DNA of 64,000 bases from Micromonospora arida (GTDB taxonomy: Bacteria > Actinomycetota > Actinomycetes > Mycobacteriales > Micromonosporaceae), in contig NZ_QGSY01000161.1 of the NCBI RefSeq assembly GCF_003857035.1, positions 16,530 to 80,529 of the forward strand. The letters run 5' to 3'. The notes below the pieces were generated by a model. That model did no database searches and had not been told where the DNA came from. It saw only the letters and a list, made by a program, of their open reading frames with translations. Position 1 is the first letter of the stretch; each line of letters starts with the position of its first letter. The position numbers and the translations under genes are program-made. Positions 8,172 through 16,609 of this stretch are shown here, piece by piece.

Positions 8172-9241
8172 GACGTGCTGTCACCTCGTCGTGCACGTGG
8201 CGCGGAACCTGCCGTGGCGCGGGTGGACGGTGGGACGAAACCGGCGGTGTCGCGGCGGACCAGCTCGGCGGGGAGCACCTCGACCCGGGGCGTCGGGGCC
8301 CCGACGCCGAGCACCAGGGACATCGCCCGCACACCCATGTCGACGAGGGGCAGCCGCACGGTGGTCAGCGCCGGGGTCACGTCCCGGGCGATCGGCATGT
8401 CGTCGAAACCCAGCACCGAGATCTGCTGCGGCACGGCCAACCCACGCGCGCGCAGGGTGGCGAGCGCGCCGATGGCCATCGAGTCGTTGAGCGCCACGAT
8501 CGCGGTCAGCTCCGGGTCGGCGTCGAGCAGTCGGGCGGTGGCCTCGGCGCCACCGTCGCGGTCGAACTCCGCGTACCGGATGCGCCGTTCGGGCAGCTCG
8601 CGGCCCTGCTCGCTGAGGGCCTGCCGGAGCCCGGCGAGCCGGTCGGTGGTGGTGGTCAGGATGCGCGGGCCGGCGACCACGCCGATCGCGCGGTGCCCCA
8701 GACCGCACAGCTCCCGCCCGGCGAGGTAGCCGCCGGTCCGGTTGTCCGGCATCACCGCGTCGCCGGAGTGCTCGTGCCGGCCGATCACCGCCACCCGCCC
8801 GCCGGTGGCCTCGTACGCGGCGAGCTTCTCGTTGAGTTGCCGGGTGAACGCCTCGTCGTGGTAGCCCGAGCCGGCCAGGATCAGCGCCGCCACCTGGTGG
8901 CCGCGCAGCAGCTCCACGTACTCCAACTCGCGGTCCGGGTCGCGGTAGCTGTTGCAGATCATCAGCAGCCGGCCCTGGTCGGTGGCGACCCGTTGCAGCC
9001 CTCTGGTTATCTCGGCGAAGTACGGGTCGGAGACGTCGTGCACGATCACGCCGACCGCGCTGCGGTGCGAGCGGGCCAGCAGTTGGGCGTGCGCGTTCGG
9101 CACGTACTGCAACTCGGCGACGGCGGCGAGCACCCGTTCGCGCAGCTCATCGGTGACCGGCTTGCTGCTGCCGTTGATGACGCGGGAGGCGGTGGCGGGC
9201 GAGACGCCCGCACGGCGGGCCACATCGGACAGGGTCGCCAT
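8168..9241 (-). CDS. LacI-family transcriptional repressor
   Basis: 357 residues. The N-terminal helix-turn-helix and hinge are textbook (ATLSDVARRAGVSPATASRVING), followed by a periplasmic-binding-type sugar domain (SAVGVIVHDVSDPYFAEI ...; VLGFDDMPIARDVTPALTTVR). It presumably represses the divergent cupin/ABC/dehydrogenase genes until a pathway ligand binds. Palindromes of LacI type lie between it and the cupin gene (9305-9316) and again before the permease (10442-10498). It forms a two-gene unit with the APH-like kinase. Confidence 0.92.
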   Translation of the reverse strand: MATLSDVARRAGVSPATASRVINGSSKPVTDELRERVLAAVAELQYVPNAHAQLLARSHRSAVGVIVHDVSDPYFAEITRGLQRVATDQGRLLMICNSYRDPDRELEYVELLRGHQVAALILAGSGYHDEAFTRQLNEKLAAYEATGGRVAVIGRHEHSGDAVMPDNRTGGYLAGRELCGLGHRAIGVVAGPRILTTTTDRLAGLRQALSEQGRELPERRIRYAEFDRDGGAEATARLLDADPELTAIVALNDSMAIGALATLRARGLAVPQQISVLGFDDMPIARDVTPALTTVRLPLVDMGVRAMSLVLGVGAPTPRVEVLPAELVRRDTAGFVPPSTRATAGSAPRARRGDSTS

Positions 9242-9304
9242 GGCCCGCCCCCTCGATCTGTTGACGGCGTTTCGTCGTGCCGGCTAGCGTCACCGTACCG
9301 CAGA

Positions 9305-9316
9305 GAAAGCCCTTTC
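9305..9316. promoter_or_regulatory. Candidate LacI operator
   Basis: GAAAGCCCTTTC: 5-bp arms GAAAG/CTTTC about a 2-nt centre. It lies between the LacI gene and the divergent cupin gene, immediately upstream of the cupin ribosome-binding site. Confidence 0.5.
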
Positions 9317-9334
9317 CCGCAGGGAGGTCCGGCC

Positions 9335-9679
9335 GTGTCCGATCGCTTCGCGGTACTTCAACTTGACGACCTGCCCGCCCGGCGCTGCTCGTGTGGGACC
9401 ACCCGCCGGGGTTTCATCGCCGAGAGCGAGGGCCAGGCCAGCGTGCATCTGCTCCAGGTGCAGGACGCGGTGACCCACCACCACCGGATCGCCACCGAGT
9501 ACTACGTCGTGCTCGCCGGTGAGGGCGAGATCGAGCTGGACGGCGTCCGGCACCCGGCCCGGCCGATGTCCGCGTTCCTGATCAAGCCGGGCTGCCGGCA
9601 CCGGGCGATCGGCGATCTCACCGTGCTGCTGGTGTCCCTGCCGGCGGCGGACGACGCCGACGAGTACTTCGATGCGTGA
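9335..9679 (+). CDS. Small cupin-domain protein
   Basis: 114 residues from the GTG at 9335, supported by an AGGGAGG ribosome site at 9321-9327. It is a single cupin: motif 1 contains HHHRIATEYYVVLAGEGEIE (histidines and Glu as metal ligands) and motif 2 KPGCRHRAIGD. Such small cupins are sugar isomerases or mutarotase-like enzymes, or ligand-binding proteins. It overlaps the next cupin gene by 8 bp, and both are divergent from the LacI gene, so it probably acts in the same catabolic pathway. Confidence 0.82.
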   Translation: MSDRFAVLQLDDLPARRCSCGTTRRGFIAESEGQASVHLLQVQDAVTHHHRIATEYYVVLAGEGEIELDGVRHPARPMSAFLIKPGCRHRAIGDLTVLLVSLPAADDADEYFDA

Positions 9680-10388
9680 TCGGCCGGCACCGCTGCCCGG
9701 CGGGGTCGGCGTGTCCCGGCTGCGCGTCTACGACACCGTGGCCGCGGACGGCCTGGTCGGCGGCACCCCGCACGTGCACCTGTGCTGCACAGAGGGGTAC
9801 GTGGTGACCGACGGCGAGGGCGCGGTGCAGACCCTGACCACGGCCGGCTACCGGGAGACGCCGCTGCGGCCGGGGGTGGTGGTCTGGTTCGAGCCGGGCA
9901 CCGTGCACCGCCTGGTCAACACCGGCGGGCTGCGCATCGTGGTGCTGATGCAGAACAGCGGCCTGCCCGAGGCCGGCGACGCGGTGCTGACCTTCCCACC
10001 AGAGGTGCTGGCCGACCCGGCCGCGTACGACGCCGCGGCGGCGTTGCCCGACGGGGGAGCGCCGGGCGCGGACGTGCACGCCGCGTACCGCCGTCGGGAT
10101 CTGGCGGTGACCGGCTTCCAGGCGCTGCGGTCGGGCGGTCCGGCGGCGCTGGCCGCGTTCCACGCCGCCGCGATCGCCCTGCGCCAGCCGTTGCTGACGC
10201 GGTGGCGGCAGCGGTGGGAGGCCGGCGCGGGCCGCGCCGCCGCCGACACCGCCGCGCAGCTCGACGCCCTGGAGCGGGGGGATCCCGCCCATCTGGGCGA
10301 CGCCGGTGTGTACGCGGTGAACGAGCCGGTCGAGCGGGGCCGGTTGGGCATGTGCGGCCTCCTCGACACCTATCCGGCGACCGGCTGA
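9672..10388 (+). CDS. Cupin-domain protein
   Basis: 238 residues. The N-terminal half is a cupin (TPHVHLCCTEGYVVTDGEG; later VVVWFEPGTVHRLVN), with His ligands placed as in motif 1 and motif 2. The C-terminal about 100 residues are helical and Ala/Arg-rich without a recognised domain. The start ATG overlaps the end of the first cupin gene by 8 bp, so the two are translationally coupled. Likely an accessory enzyme or sugar-binding protein of the LacI locus; the exact reaction is unknown. Confidence 0.8.
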   Translation: MRDRPAPLPGGVGVSRLRVYDTVAADGLVGGTPHVHLCCTEGYVVTDGEGAVQTLTTAGYRETPLRPGVVVWFEPGTVHRLVNTGGLRIVVLMQNSGLPEAGDAVLTFPPEVLADPAAYDAAAALPDGGAPGADVHAAYRRRDLAVTGFQALRSGGPAALAAFHAAAIALRQPLLTRWRQRWEAGAGRAAADTAAQLDALERGDPAHLGDAGVYAVNEPVERGRLGMCGLLDTYPATG

Positions 10389-10441
10389 CCGTCCCTTCGG
10401 GACAGTTGGCGGACTGCCAGGCATCGGCGGAAACAGATCGA

Positions 10442-10455
10442 GGAAAGGCCTTGCC
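10442..10455. promoter_or_regulatory. Candidate LacI operator (upstream copy)
   Basis: GGAAAGGCCTTGCC pairs at 6 of 7 positions around its centre. It lies in the 164-bp gap before the ABC permease gene. Confidence 0.4.
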
Positions 10456-10480
10456 CGGCGTGAGGGGGCCGCCTACGCTC

Positions 10481-10498
10481 CAGGAAAGCGTTTGCCTG
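10481..10498. promoter_or_regulatory. Candidate LacI operator
   Basis: CAGGAAAGCGTTTGCCTG is an 18-bp imperfect palindrome (7 of 9 pairs) with the AAAGCGTTT core typical of LacI-family operators. It is centred about 63 bp before the permease start codon. Confidence 0.6.
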
Positions 10499-10552
10499 AT
10501 CCGCCGAATGCCCGGTCCATGGGTGCCGTGCCGGGCCCCGAGGAGGTTCCGC

Positions 10553-11524
10553 GTGACCGAGAACTCTTTGGACACGGCGGGCCGGCAGGCCGCCGCCGAC
10601 CAGGCCAGTGGTGCGCGAGCAGCCGCTGCCGGGCCCGGCAGCGTTGGTGCGGGGGACGGCCTCGACGGTGCGGCCTCGTCCACGGTGGCGATACCGCCAC
10701 CCAGCGGCGGCCGTCCACCACGTCCCACGCTCGGTCGCCGGGCGGTGACCTTCGCCGACTCGCTCTGGCGCCCGGCGCTGGTGCTCGCGGTCTTCTTCGC
10801 CGCCTGGTGGTTCGTGGCGGCCCGCGAGTACGTCCCGAACTACCTGGTGCCCACCCCCGGCCAGGTGTGGGAGACGATGACCACCCAGTGGTCGGAGCTG
10901 GCCCGGCACACCCTGGTCACCCTCTACGAGACGGTGCTCGGCTTCGTGCTGGCCGCCGCGTTGGGTCTGGTCACCGCGGTCGCCATCGCCTACTCCCGCA
11001 CCCTGGACAAGGCGCTCTACCCGATCGTCCTGTTCGCACAGGTCATTCCGAAGATCGCCATCGCTCCGCTGCTGGTGGTCTGGTTCGGCCTCGGCCTCAC
11101 CCCGAAGATCATCCTGGCGGTGCTCATCGCGTTCTTCCCGGTGGTCATCTCCGGGGTGGCAGGGCTGCGCTCCACCGACCCGGAGTTGCTCGACCTCGCC
11201 GCCACGATGGGCGCCGGGCCGTGGCGCACCTTCCGCAAGATCCGCTTCCCGAACGCGTTGCCGCACCTGATGGCCGGCCTGAAGGTGGCCGTCACCCTCG
11301 CCGTGGTCGGCGCCGTGGTCGGTGAGTTCGTCGGCGCCAGCGAGGGGCTCGGCTATGTCCTGTTGCTGGCCAACGGCAACCTCGACGCCCCACTGCTGTT
11401 CGCCGACCTGATCCTGATGTCGGCCATCGGCATCGTCCTGTTCGTCCTGGTCGAGATCGCCGAGGCACTGCTCATTCCGTGGCACGCCAGCCGTCGGGCC
11501 GGCGTGTCCCTCACCACCTCCTGA
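10553..11524 (+). CDS. ABC transporter permease (SsuC/TauC/THI5-type importer)
   Basis: About 323 residues from the GTG at 10553, chosen because AGGAGG is centred about 10 nt upstream and a long Ala/Gly-rich cytoplasmic leader follows. Six hydrophobic segments are visible; the coupling loop is LDLAATMGAGPWRTFRKIRFPNALP (the EAA-type motif of binding-protein-dependent permeases). The sequence PIVLFAQVIPKIAIAPLLVVWFGLG is typical of the nitrate/sulfonate/taurine/thiamine-precursor class. It forms an importer with the following binding protein and ATPase. Confidence 0.88.
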   Translation: MTENSLDTAGRQAAADQASGARAAAAGPGSVGAGDGLDGAASSTVAIPPPSGGRPPRPTLGRRAVTFADSLWRPALVLAVFFAAWWFVAAREYVPNYLVPTPGQVWETMTTQWSELARHTLVTLYETVLGFVLAAALGLVTAVAIAYSRTLDKALYPIVLFAQVIPKIAIAPLLVVWFGLGLTPKIILAVLIAFFPVVISGVAGLRSTDPELLDLAATMGAGPWRTFRKIRFPNALPHLMAGLKVAVTLAVVGAVVGEFVGASEGLGYVLLLANGNLDAPLLFADLILMSAIGIVLFVLVEIAEALLIPWHASRRAGVSLTTS

Positions 11525-11547
11525 CCGACCCCATCACGGAGGCACCG

Positions 11548-12552
11548 ATGAAACGCACCGCCACCACCATCCTGGCCACCGCCGCCCTGCTCCTCGCCGC
11601 CACCGGCTGCGGTGGGGACGATCCCGCCGGCAAGACCGGCGCGGACGGCAAGAAGCAGGTCACCCTCACCCTCAACTGGGTGCCCTACGGCGAGCACGCG
11701 CCCTTCTACTACGGCCTGCAGAAGGGTTACTACTCCGCCGAGGGCATCGACCTGAAGATCCTGCCCGGCAACGGCTCGGGCAACACCATCAAGCAGGTCG
11801 CCCAGAAGCAGACCGACTTCGGGTGGGCGGACAGCCCGGTGCTGCTGAAGTCGGTGGCCAGCGGCATGCCGGTGCGCAGCCTCGGCGCGTACCTGGAGAA
11901 GGGGCCCTCCTCGGTGGAGTTCTTCACCGAGGAGAACATCAAGACACCGGCCGACCTCAAGGGCAAGACCGTCGGCGGCACCCCCGGCGACGCCCTCTAC
12001 GCCACCTTCCCGGCCTGGCTTGAGAAGAACGGCCTCAAGAAGGACGACGTCAAGGTGGTCAACGTCGACGCCGCCGGCAAGATCGCCGCCCTGGCCGAGG
12101 GCAAGGTCGACGCCATCATGGGCTTCTTCCACGACCAGGCGCCCACCATCGAGAGCAAGACCGGCAAGAAGGTCGACGTGCTGCTCTTCGCCGACTACGG
12201 GATGAACCTGCTCGGCACCGGCCTGATCGCCAACACCCAGACCCTGCAGAAGGACCCGGAGTTGGTCCGCAAGTTCGTCCGGGCCACCCAGAAGTCCTGG
12301 GCCGACGCCGCCCGGGACCCGGCCGGCGCGGTGAGCGCGATGACGGCTCTGGCCGAGAACGAGCCGGCGCCCGAGGTGCTCACCAAGCAGCTCACGCTCA
12401 ACATGCCGCTGATCGGCGCGGACGGCCCGCCCGGCGTGAACACCGAGGCCCAGTGGACCGAGACCATCAACCTGATGTCCCGCTACGCCGAGCTGAAGGA
12501 CCCGGGAGCGCCCAGCGCGTACTGGGACTCCTCGTACGCGGCGCAGGGGTGA
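11548..12552 (+). CDS. ABC substrate-binding lipoprotein, NMT1/THI5-like
   Basis: About 334 residues from the ATG at 11548 (CGGAGG just upstream). A lipoprotein signal peptide ends in the lipobox LAATGC with lipidated Cys21. The mature part shows the NMT1/THI5 signature order: LTLNWVPYGEHAPFYYGLQKG, the glycine-rich GNGSGNTIKQVAQKQ, and FGWADSPVLL. This class binds pyrimidine or heteroaromatic thiamine precursors, riboflavin, and other nitrogen compounds. The ligand here is unknown; the surrounding sugar enzymes suggest a ligand that contains or yields a sugar. Confidence 0.87.
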   Translation: MKRTATTILATAALLLAATGCGGDDPAGKTGADGKKQVTLTLNWVPYGEHAPFYYGLQKGYYSAEGIDLKILPGNGSGNTIKQVAQKQTDFGWADSPVLLKSVASGMPVRSLGAYLEKGPSSVEFFTEENIKTPADLKGKTVGGTPGDALYATFPAWLEKNGLKKDDVKVVNVDAAGKIAALAEGKVDAIMGFFHDQAPTIESKTGKKVDVLLFADYGMNLLGTGLIANTQTLQKDPELVRKFVRATQKSWADAARDPAGAVSAMTALAENEPAPEVLTKQLTLNMPLIGADGPPGVNTEAQWTETINLMSRYAELKDPGAPSAYWDSSYAAQG

Positions 12553-12556
12553 CCCG

Positions 12557-13351
12557 GTGACCGCCGCGCCGGCAGCCACCGGCACCGCCATCGGGATGTC
12601 CGGGCTGACCGTCCGGTTCACCACCCGACGGGCGCAGACCACCGCGTTGGACGACGTGTCGCTGGACATCGAGCCGGGCGAGTTCGTCACGATCGTCGGC
12701 CCGTCCGGCTGCGGCAAGTCCACCCTCCTGAAGATCGTCGCGGGGTTGGTCAAGCCGACCAGCGGTGACGTGTCGCTGTTGCAGCGCCCGGTGCGCGGCC
12801 CGCAGAAGGAGATCGGCTTCGTCTTCCAGAAGGCCGCGTTGCTGGAGTGGCGCGGTGCCCGAGCCAACATCCTGCTCCAGGCCGAGATGCGCGGCATGGA
12901 CCGGGCGCAGGCGGCCCGCCGCGCCGACGAGCTGATCGAGATGACCGGCCTGACCGGCTTCGAGAAGGCGTTGCCACACGAGCTGTCCGGCGGCATGCAG
13001 CAACGGGTGGCGCTCTGCCGCGCGCTGCTGCACTCCCCACCGGTGCTGCTGATGGACGAACCGTTCGGCGCCCTGGATGCGCTGACCCGGGAGCAGATGA
13101 ACGCCGAACTGCACCGGATCTGGCGGGAGACCGGGACCACTGTGGTGCTGGTCACCCACTCCATCGCCGAGGCGGTCTTCCTCGGCACCCGGGTCGTGGT
13201 GATGAGTCCCCGGCCCGGCCGGATCATCCGCACCTTCTCGGTCGAGCTGCCGGCGCACCGCGACTACGCGCAGGTGATGTCGGATCCCCGCTTCGACCGG
13301 CTCGCCACCGACCTGCGTGGGTTGCTCGGCAGCGCGGCCGCCAACCACTGA
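12557..13351 (+). CDS. ABC transporter ATP-binding protein (SsuB/TauB-like)
   Basis: 264 residues. Walker A GPSGCGKS at 48-55, Q-loop near FVFQKAALLEW, ABC signature LSGGMQQR at 143-150, Walker B VLLMDEPFGALD from 163, and the switch histidine in VLVTHSIAEAV. It starts at GTG 12557, four bases after the binding-protein gene stop, and completes the three-component importer. Confidence 0.92.
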   Translation: MTAAPAATGTAIGMSGLTVRFTTRRAQTTALDDVSLDIEPGEFVTIVGPSGCGKSTLLKIVAGLVKPTSGDVSLLQRPVRGPQKEIGFVFQKAALLEWRGARANILLQAEMRGMDRAQAARRADELIEMTGLTGFEKALPHELSGGMQQRVALCRALLHSPPVLLMDEPFGALDALTREQMNAELHRIWRETGTTVVLVTHSIAEAVFLGTRVVVMSPRPGRIIRTFSVELPAHRDYAQVMSDPRFDRLATDLRGLLGSAAANH

Positions 13352-13389
13352 GCGCAGATCGGCACGACCAGCACGACGGAAGGAACACC

Positions 13390-14541
13390 ATGACCCGCAG
13401 GTCGATCGGCATCATCGTCAACGGCGTGACCGGACGGATGGGCTACCGGCAGCACCTCGTCCGGTCGCTGCTGGCCATCCGTGAATCCGGTGGTGTGGCG
13501 TTGGCCGACGGCACCACCATCTGGCCGGAACCGGTCCTGGTCGGGCGCAACGAGACGAAGCTCCGGGAGCTCGCCGAGCGGCACGGGCTGACCGACTGGA
13601 CCACCGACCTGACCTCGGCGCTGGCCCGCGACGACGTCGAGATCTACTTCGACGCGCAGGTCACCCAGCAACGGGAGAAGGCGATCCGGCAGGCCATCGA
13701 GGCCGGCAAGCACATCTACACGGAGAAGCCGCTGGCCGAGGACACCGCGGCGGCCCTCGACCTGGCCCGGGCGGCGGACGCGGCCGGCGTCCGCACCGGT
13801 GTCGTGCAGGACAAGCTCTTCCTGCCCGGTCTGCGCAAACTCAAGCGCCTCATCGACGGCGGCTTCTTCGGCCGGATCCTCTCGGTGCGCGGCGAGTTCG
13901 GGTACTGGGTCTTCGAGGGCGACTGGCAGCCCGCTCAGCGGCCGTCGTGGAACTACCGGACCGAGGACGGCGGCGGCATCGTGGTCGACATGTTCCCGCA
14001 CTGGCACTACGTGCTGGAGGAGCTGTTCGGCCGGGTCACCGCCGTCTCCTGTGTGACCGCCACCCACGTGCCCGAACGGGTCGACGAGGCCGGTCACCCG
14101 TATGCCGCCACCGCCGACGACGCCGCGTACGCCACCTTCGAACTCGACGGCGGGGTGATCGCGCAGATCAACTCCTCCTGGGCCGTGCGGGTGTACCGCG
14201 ACGAGTTGGTGGAGTTCCAGGTCGACGGCACGGAGGGCAGCGCGATCGCCGGCCTGCGCAACTGCCGGGTGCAGCACCGGGCGGTCACCCCGAAGCCGGT
14301 CTGGAACCCGGACCTGCCGGCCACCGAGGACTTCCGCGCCCAGTGGGCCGAGGTGCCCGACAACGAGGAGTTCGACAACGGCTTCAAGGTGCAGTGGGAG
14401 GCGTACCTGCGGCACGTGGTGGCCGACGAGCCGTTCCGGTGGAACTTCCTGGCCGGCGCGCGCGGCGTGCAGCTCGCCGAGCTGGGGCTGCGCTCGGCCC
14501 GCGAGGGCGGTCGCATCGAGGTGCCGGAGCTGCACTCATGA
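13390..14541 (+). CDS. Gfo/Idh/MocA-family oxidoreductase
   Basis: 383 residues from the ATG at 13390 (GGAAGGA upstream). The Rossmann start is IGIIVNGVTGRMGYRQH, and the family hallmark EKP is at residues 112-114 (YTEKPLAED). The second half has the alpha/beta domain with FPHWHYVLEELFG, consistent with the DMFPHW active-site histidine segment. Members oxidise or reduce sugars and inositols with NAD(P). The stop overlaps the start of the next gene (ATGA at 14538-14541). It is probably the dehydrogenase step of the LacI locus. Confidence 0.9.
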   Translation: MTRRSIGIIVNGVTGRMGYRQHLVRSLLAIRESGGVALADGTTIWPEPVLVGRNETKLRELAERHGLTDWTTDLTSALARDDVEIYFDAQVTQQREKAIRQAIEAGKHIYTEKPLAEDTAAALDLARAADAAGVRTGVVQDKLFLPGLRKLKRLIDGGFFGRILSVRGEFGYWVFEGDWQPAQRPSWNYRTEDGGGIVVDMFPHWHYVLEELFGRVTAVSCVTATHVPERVDEAGHPYAATADDAAYATFELDGGVIAQINSSWAVRVYRDELVEFQVDGTEGSAIAGLRNCRVQHRAVTPKPVWNPDLPATEDFRAQWAEVPDNEEFDNGFKVQWEAYLRHVVADEPFRWNFLAGARGVQLAELGLRSAREGGRIEVPELHS

Positions 14542-15689
14542 GCGCCGAGGTGGTGCTACCCGGCGGACGGCGACACCGACTCGCCGGGGGTGGCGGCTTC
14601 GCCCGCCCGGCCGCGCCGGCGACCAGCCGGATCGCGTACGCCGCCGCTCACGTGGTCGCCGACCCGGGCGCGGAGAACGTGCCGGGTGCCCCGGCTGCGG
14701 TGGACTGGGACACCACCCTCGCCTTTCGACGGCACCTCTGGTCGTACGGGCTGGGGGTCGCCGAGGCGATGGACACCGCCCAGCGGGGGATGGGGCTGGA
14801 CTATCCGGCCACCCGTGAGCTGATCCGGCGCAGCGCCGCCGAGGCCCGTGCGGTCGACGGGCGGATCGTCGCCGGGGTCGGCACCGACCAGCTGCCGGTC
14901 GGCCCGGCCACCCTGGCGGCGGTCACCGCCGCGTACGCCGAGCAGCTCGACGACGTCCGCGCCGCCGGCGCCCGGCCGGTGCTGATGTGCAGCCGACACC
15001 TGGCCGCCGCGGCCCGTGGCCCGGAGGACTACCTGCGGGTGTACGACGAGCTGCTGAGCGCCGCCGACGAACCGGTGGTGCTGCACTGGTTGGGTCCGAT
15101 GTTCGATCCGGCGTTGACCGGCTACTGGGGTGCGGTCGACCTGGACCTGGCCGCCGACACGGTGATCGAGCTGATCAAGGCGCACCAGTCCAGGGTGGAC
15201 GGCATCAAGGTGTCGCTGTTGGACGCCGACCGCGAGGTCGCGTTGCGCCGCCGCCTGCCGGCCGGGGTACGCCTCTACACCGGTGACGACTTCCACTACC
15301 CGGAGCTGATCCGCGGTGACGAGGTGGGTCACTCCGACGCGCTGCTCGGGGTGTTCGCGGCCATCGCGCCGGCCGCCGCTGCCGCGCTGGCCGCCCTGGA
15401 CCGGGGGGACCTGACGGCGTACGACGAGATCTTCGGGCCCACCGTGCCGCTGGCCCGGCACCTGTTCGCGGTGCCGACCTGGCACTACAAGACGGGGATC
15501 GTCTTCCTGGCCTGGTTGGCCGGGCACCAGGACCATTTCACGATGGTCGCTGGCGCGCAGTCCGGCCGGTCCCCGGTGCACCTGGCCATGCTGCTCACCC
15601 TGGCCGACGCGGCCGGGCTGCTGCCCGACGCCGACCTGGCCGCCGCTCGCGCCCGAGCGCTGTTCACCGTGGCGGGGGTGGCCCAGTGA
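14538..15689 (+). CDS. DUF993 protein (dihydrodipicolinate synthase-like)
   Basis: 383 residues beginning MSAEVVLPGG. The whole sequence looks like the actinobacterial DUF993 family, related to the DapA/aldolase TIM barrel: YGLGVAEAMDTAQRGMG, RPVLMCSRHLAAA and VDGIKVSLLDADREVALR, where the lysine in GIKVS is in the place of a Schiff-base lysine. A carbon-carbon bond lyase role in sugar-acid breakdown is plausible but not proven. It sits between a dehydrogenase and an isomerase-like gene, overlapping both neighbours' junctions; its 3' end carries the 60-bp tandem duplication. Confidence 0.72.
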   Translation: MSAEVVLPGGRRHRLAGGGGFARPAAPATSRIAYAAAHVVADPGAENVPGAPAAVDWDTTLAFRRHLWSYGLGVAEAMDTAQRGMGLDYPATRELIRRSAAEARAVDGRIVAGVGTDQLPVGPATLAAVTAAYAEQLDDVRAAGARPVLMCSRHLAAAARGPEDYLRVYDELLSAADEPVVLHWLGPMFDPALTGYWGAVDLDLAADTVIELIKAHQSRVDGIKVSLLDADREVALRRRLPAGVRLYTGDDFHYPELIRGDEVGHSDALLGVFAAIAPAAAAALAALDRGDLTAYDEIFGPTVPLARHLFAVPTWHYKTGIVFLAWLAGHQDHFTMVAGAQSGRSPVHLAMLLTLADAAGLLPDADLAAARARALFTVAGVAQ

Positions 15690-15800
15690 GCGCGAGGAGT
15701 GAGCCGGTTTTGCGAGCCCCGCAGTCGCGAGCAGAGACCAGCCCAGTGAGCGCGAGGAGTGAGCCGGTTTTGCGAGCCCCGCAGTCGCGAGCAGAGACCA
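15681..15800. repeat. Two tandem 60-bp units across a stop-start junction
   Basis: Positions 15681-15740 and 15741-15800 are identical 60-mers, followed by the first 10 bases (GCCCAGTGAG) again at 15801-15810. The first unit contains the TGA that ends the DUF993 gene, and each unit boundary recreates a GTGA stop-start overlap. The units are in frame with the downstream gene (20 codons each, no stop in that frame). A 33-nt segment recurs at 46539-46571. Confidence 0.95.
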
Positions 15801-15805
15801 GCCCA

Positions 15806-16609
15806 GTGAGCCTCGCGCGCTTCTCGTTCAACCAGGCGACCGCCCAGCGCTGGCCGCTGCCCGAGGTGGTTGCCGGGTGCGTGGCGGCCGGTGTACCGGG
15901 CATCGGCCTGTGGCGGGAGCCGGTGGCCGAGTACGGGTTGGCCCGCTCGGCGAAACTGGTCCGCGACGCCGGCCTCGCCGTCACGTCGCTGTGCCGGGGC
16001 GGGTTCTTCTCCGCCGACGACTGGCGCGCGGAGAACCTGCGGGCCATCGAGGAGGCCGCTGCCCTCGGAGCCCCGGAGCTGGTGCTGGTCTCCGGTGGGC
16101 TGCCGGCCGGCAGCCGGGACGTCGACGGCGCACGACGTCGGGTCGCCGACGCGATCGGCGAGCTCGCCCCGCACGCCGAGGCCGCCGGCGTACGGCTGGC
16201 CATCGAGCCGCTGCACCCGATGTTCGCCTCCGACCGGTGCGTGATTACCACCCTCGGCCAGGCGCTGGACGTCGCCGAGCGGTTCGACCCGGCTGTGGTC
16301 GGCGTGGTCGTGGACGCGTACCACGTCTGGTGGGACGACACGGTGTACGCGCAGATCGCGCGGGCCGCCGCCCGGATCGCCGCGTTCCAGGTCTGCGACT
16401 GGGTGACCCCGCTGCCGGAAGGGGTGCTGCTCGGCCGGGCGCTGCCCGGCGACGGCTGCATCGAGCTGCGTCGGCTGCGCGAGGCGGTGGACGCGGCCGG
16501 CTACGTCGGCCCGATCGAGGTGGAGGTCTTCTCCGCCGAGGTGTGGGCGCGTCCGGGCGCGGAGGTGCTCGACGCGGCGATCGCCGGCTACCTGCGCCAC
16601 GTTGCCTGA
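15806..16609 (+). CDS. Sugar phosphate isomerase/epimerase (xylose isomerase-like TIM barrel)
   Basis: About 267 residues from the GTG at 15806, immediately after the tandem repeat; a start at GTG 15686 would add two copies of a 20-residue Ser/Arg-rich peptide. The body shows the AP-endonuclease-2/xylose isomerase-like barrel: ARFSFNQATAQRW, VRLAIEPLHPMFASDR (metal-binding Glu), VVGVVVDAYHVWWDD (Asp/His), and GPIEVEVFSAE (Glu). These are the four metal-ligand strands in the expected order. It overlaps the next gene by 8 bp and likely carries out an isomerisation in the LacI-locus pathway. Confidence 0.85.
   Translation: MSLARFSFNQATAQRWPLPEVVAGCVAAGVPGIGLWREPVAEYGLARSAKLVRDAGLAVTSLCRGGFFSADDWRAENLRAIEEAAALGAPELVLVSGGLPAGSRDVDGARRRVADAIGELAPHAEAAGVRLAIEPLHPMFASDRCVITTLGQALDVAERFDPAVVGVVVDAYHVWWDDTVYAQIARAAARIAAFQVCDWVTPLPEGVLLGRALPGDGCIELRRLREAVDAAGYVGPIEVEVFSAEVWARPGAEVLDAAIAGYLRHVA

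Noticed and set aside
10389..10552. Thiamine (TPP) riboswitch before the THI5-like importer
   Set aside because: No conserved CTGAGA-type core was found; the gap shows LacI-type palindromes and a short GTCCC/GGGAC hairpin.
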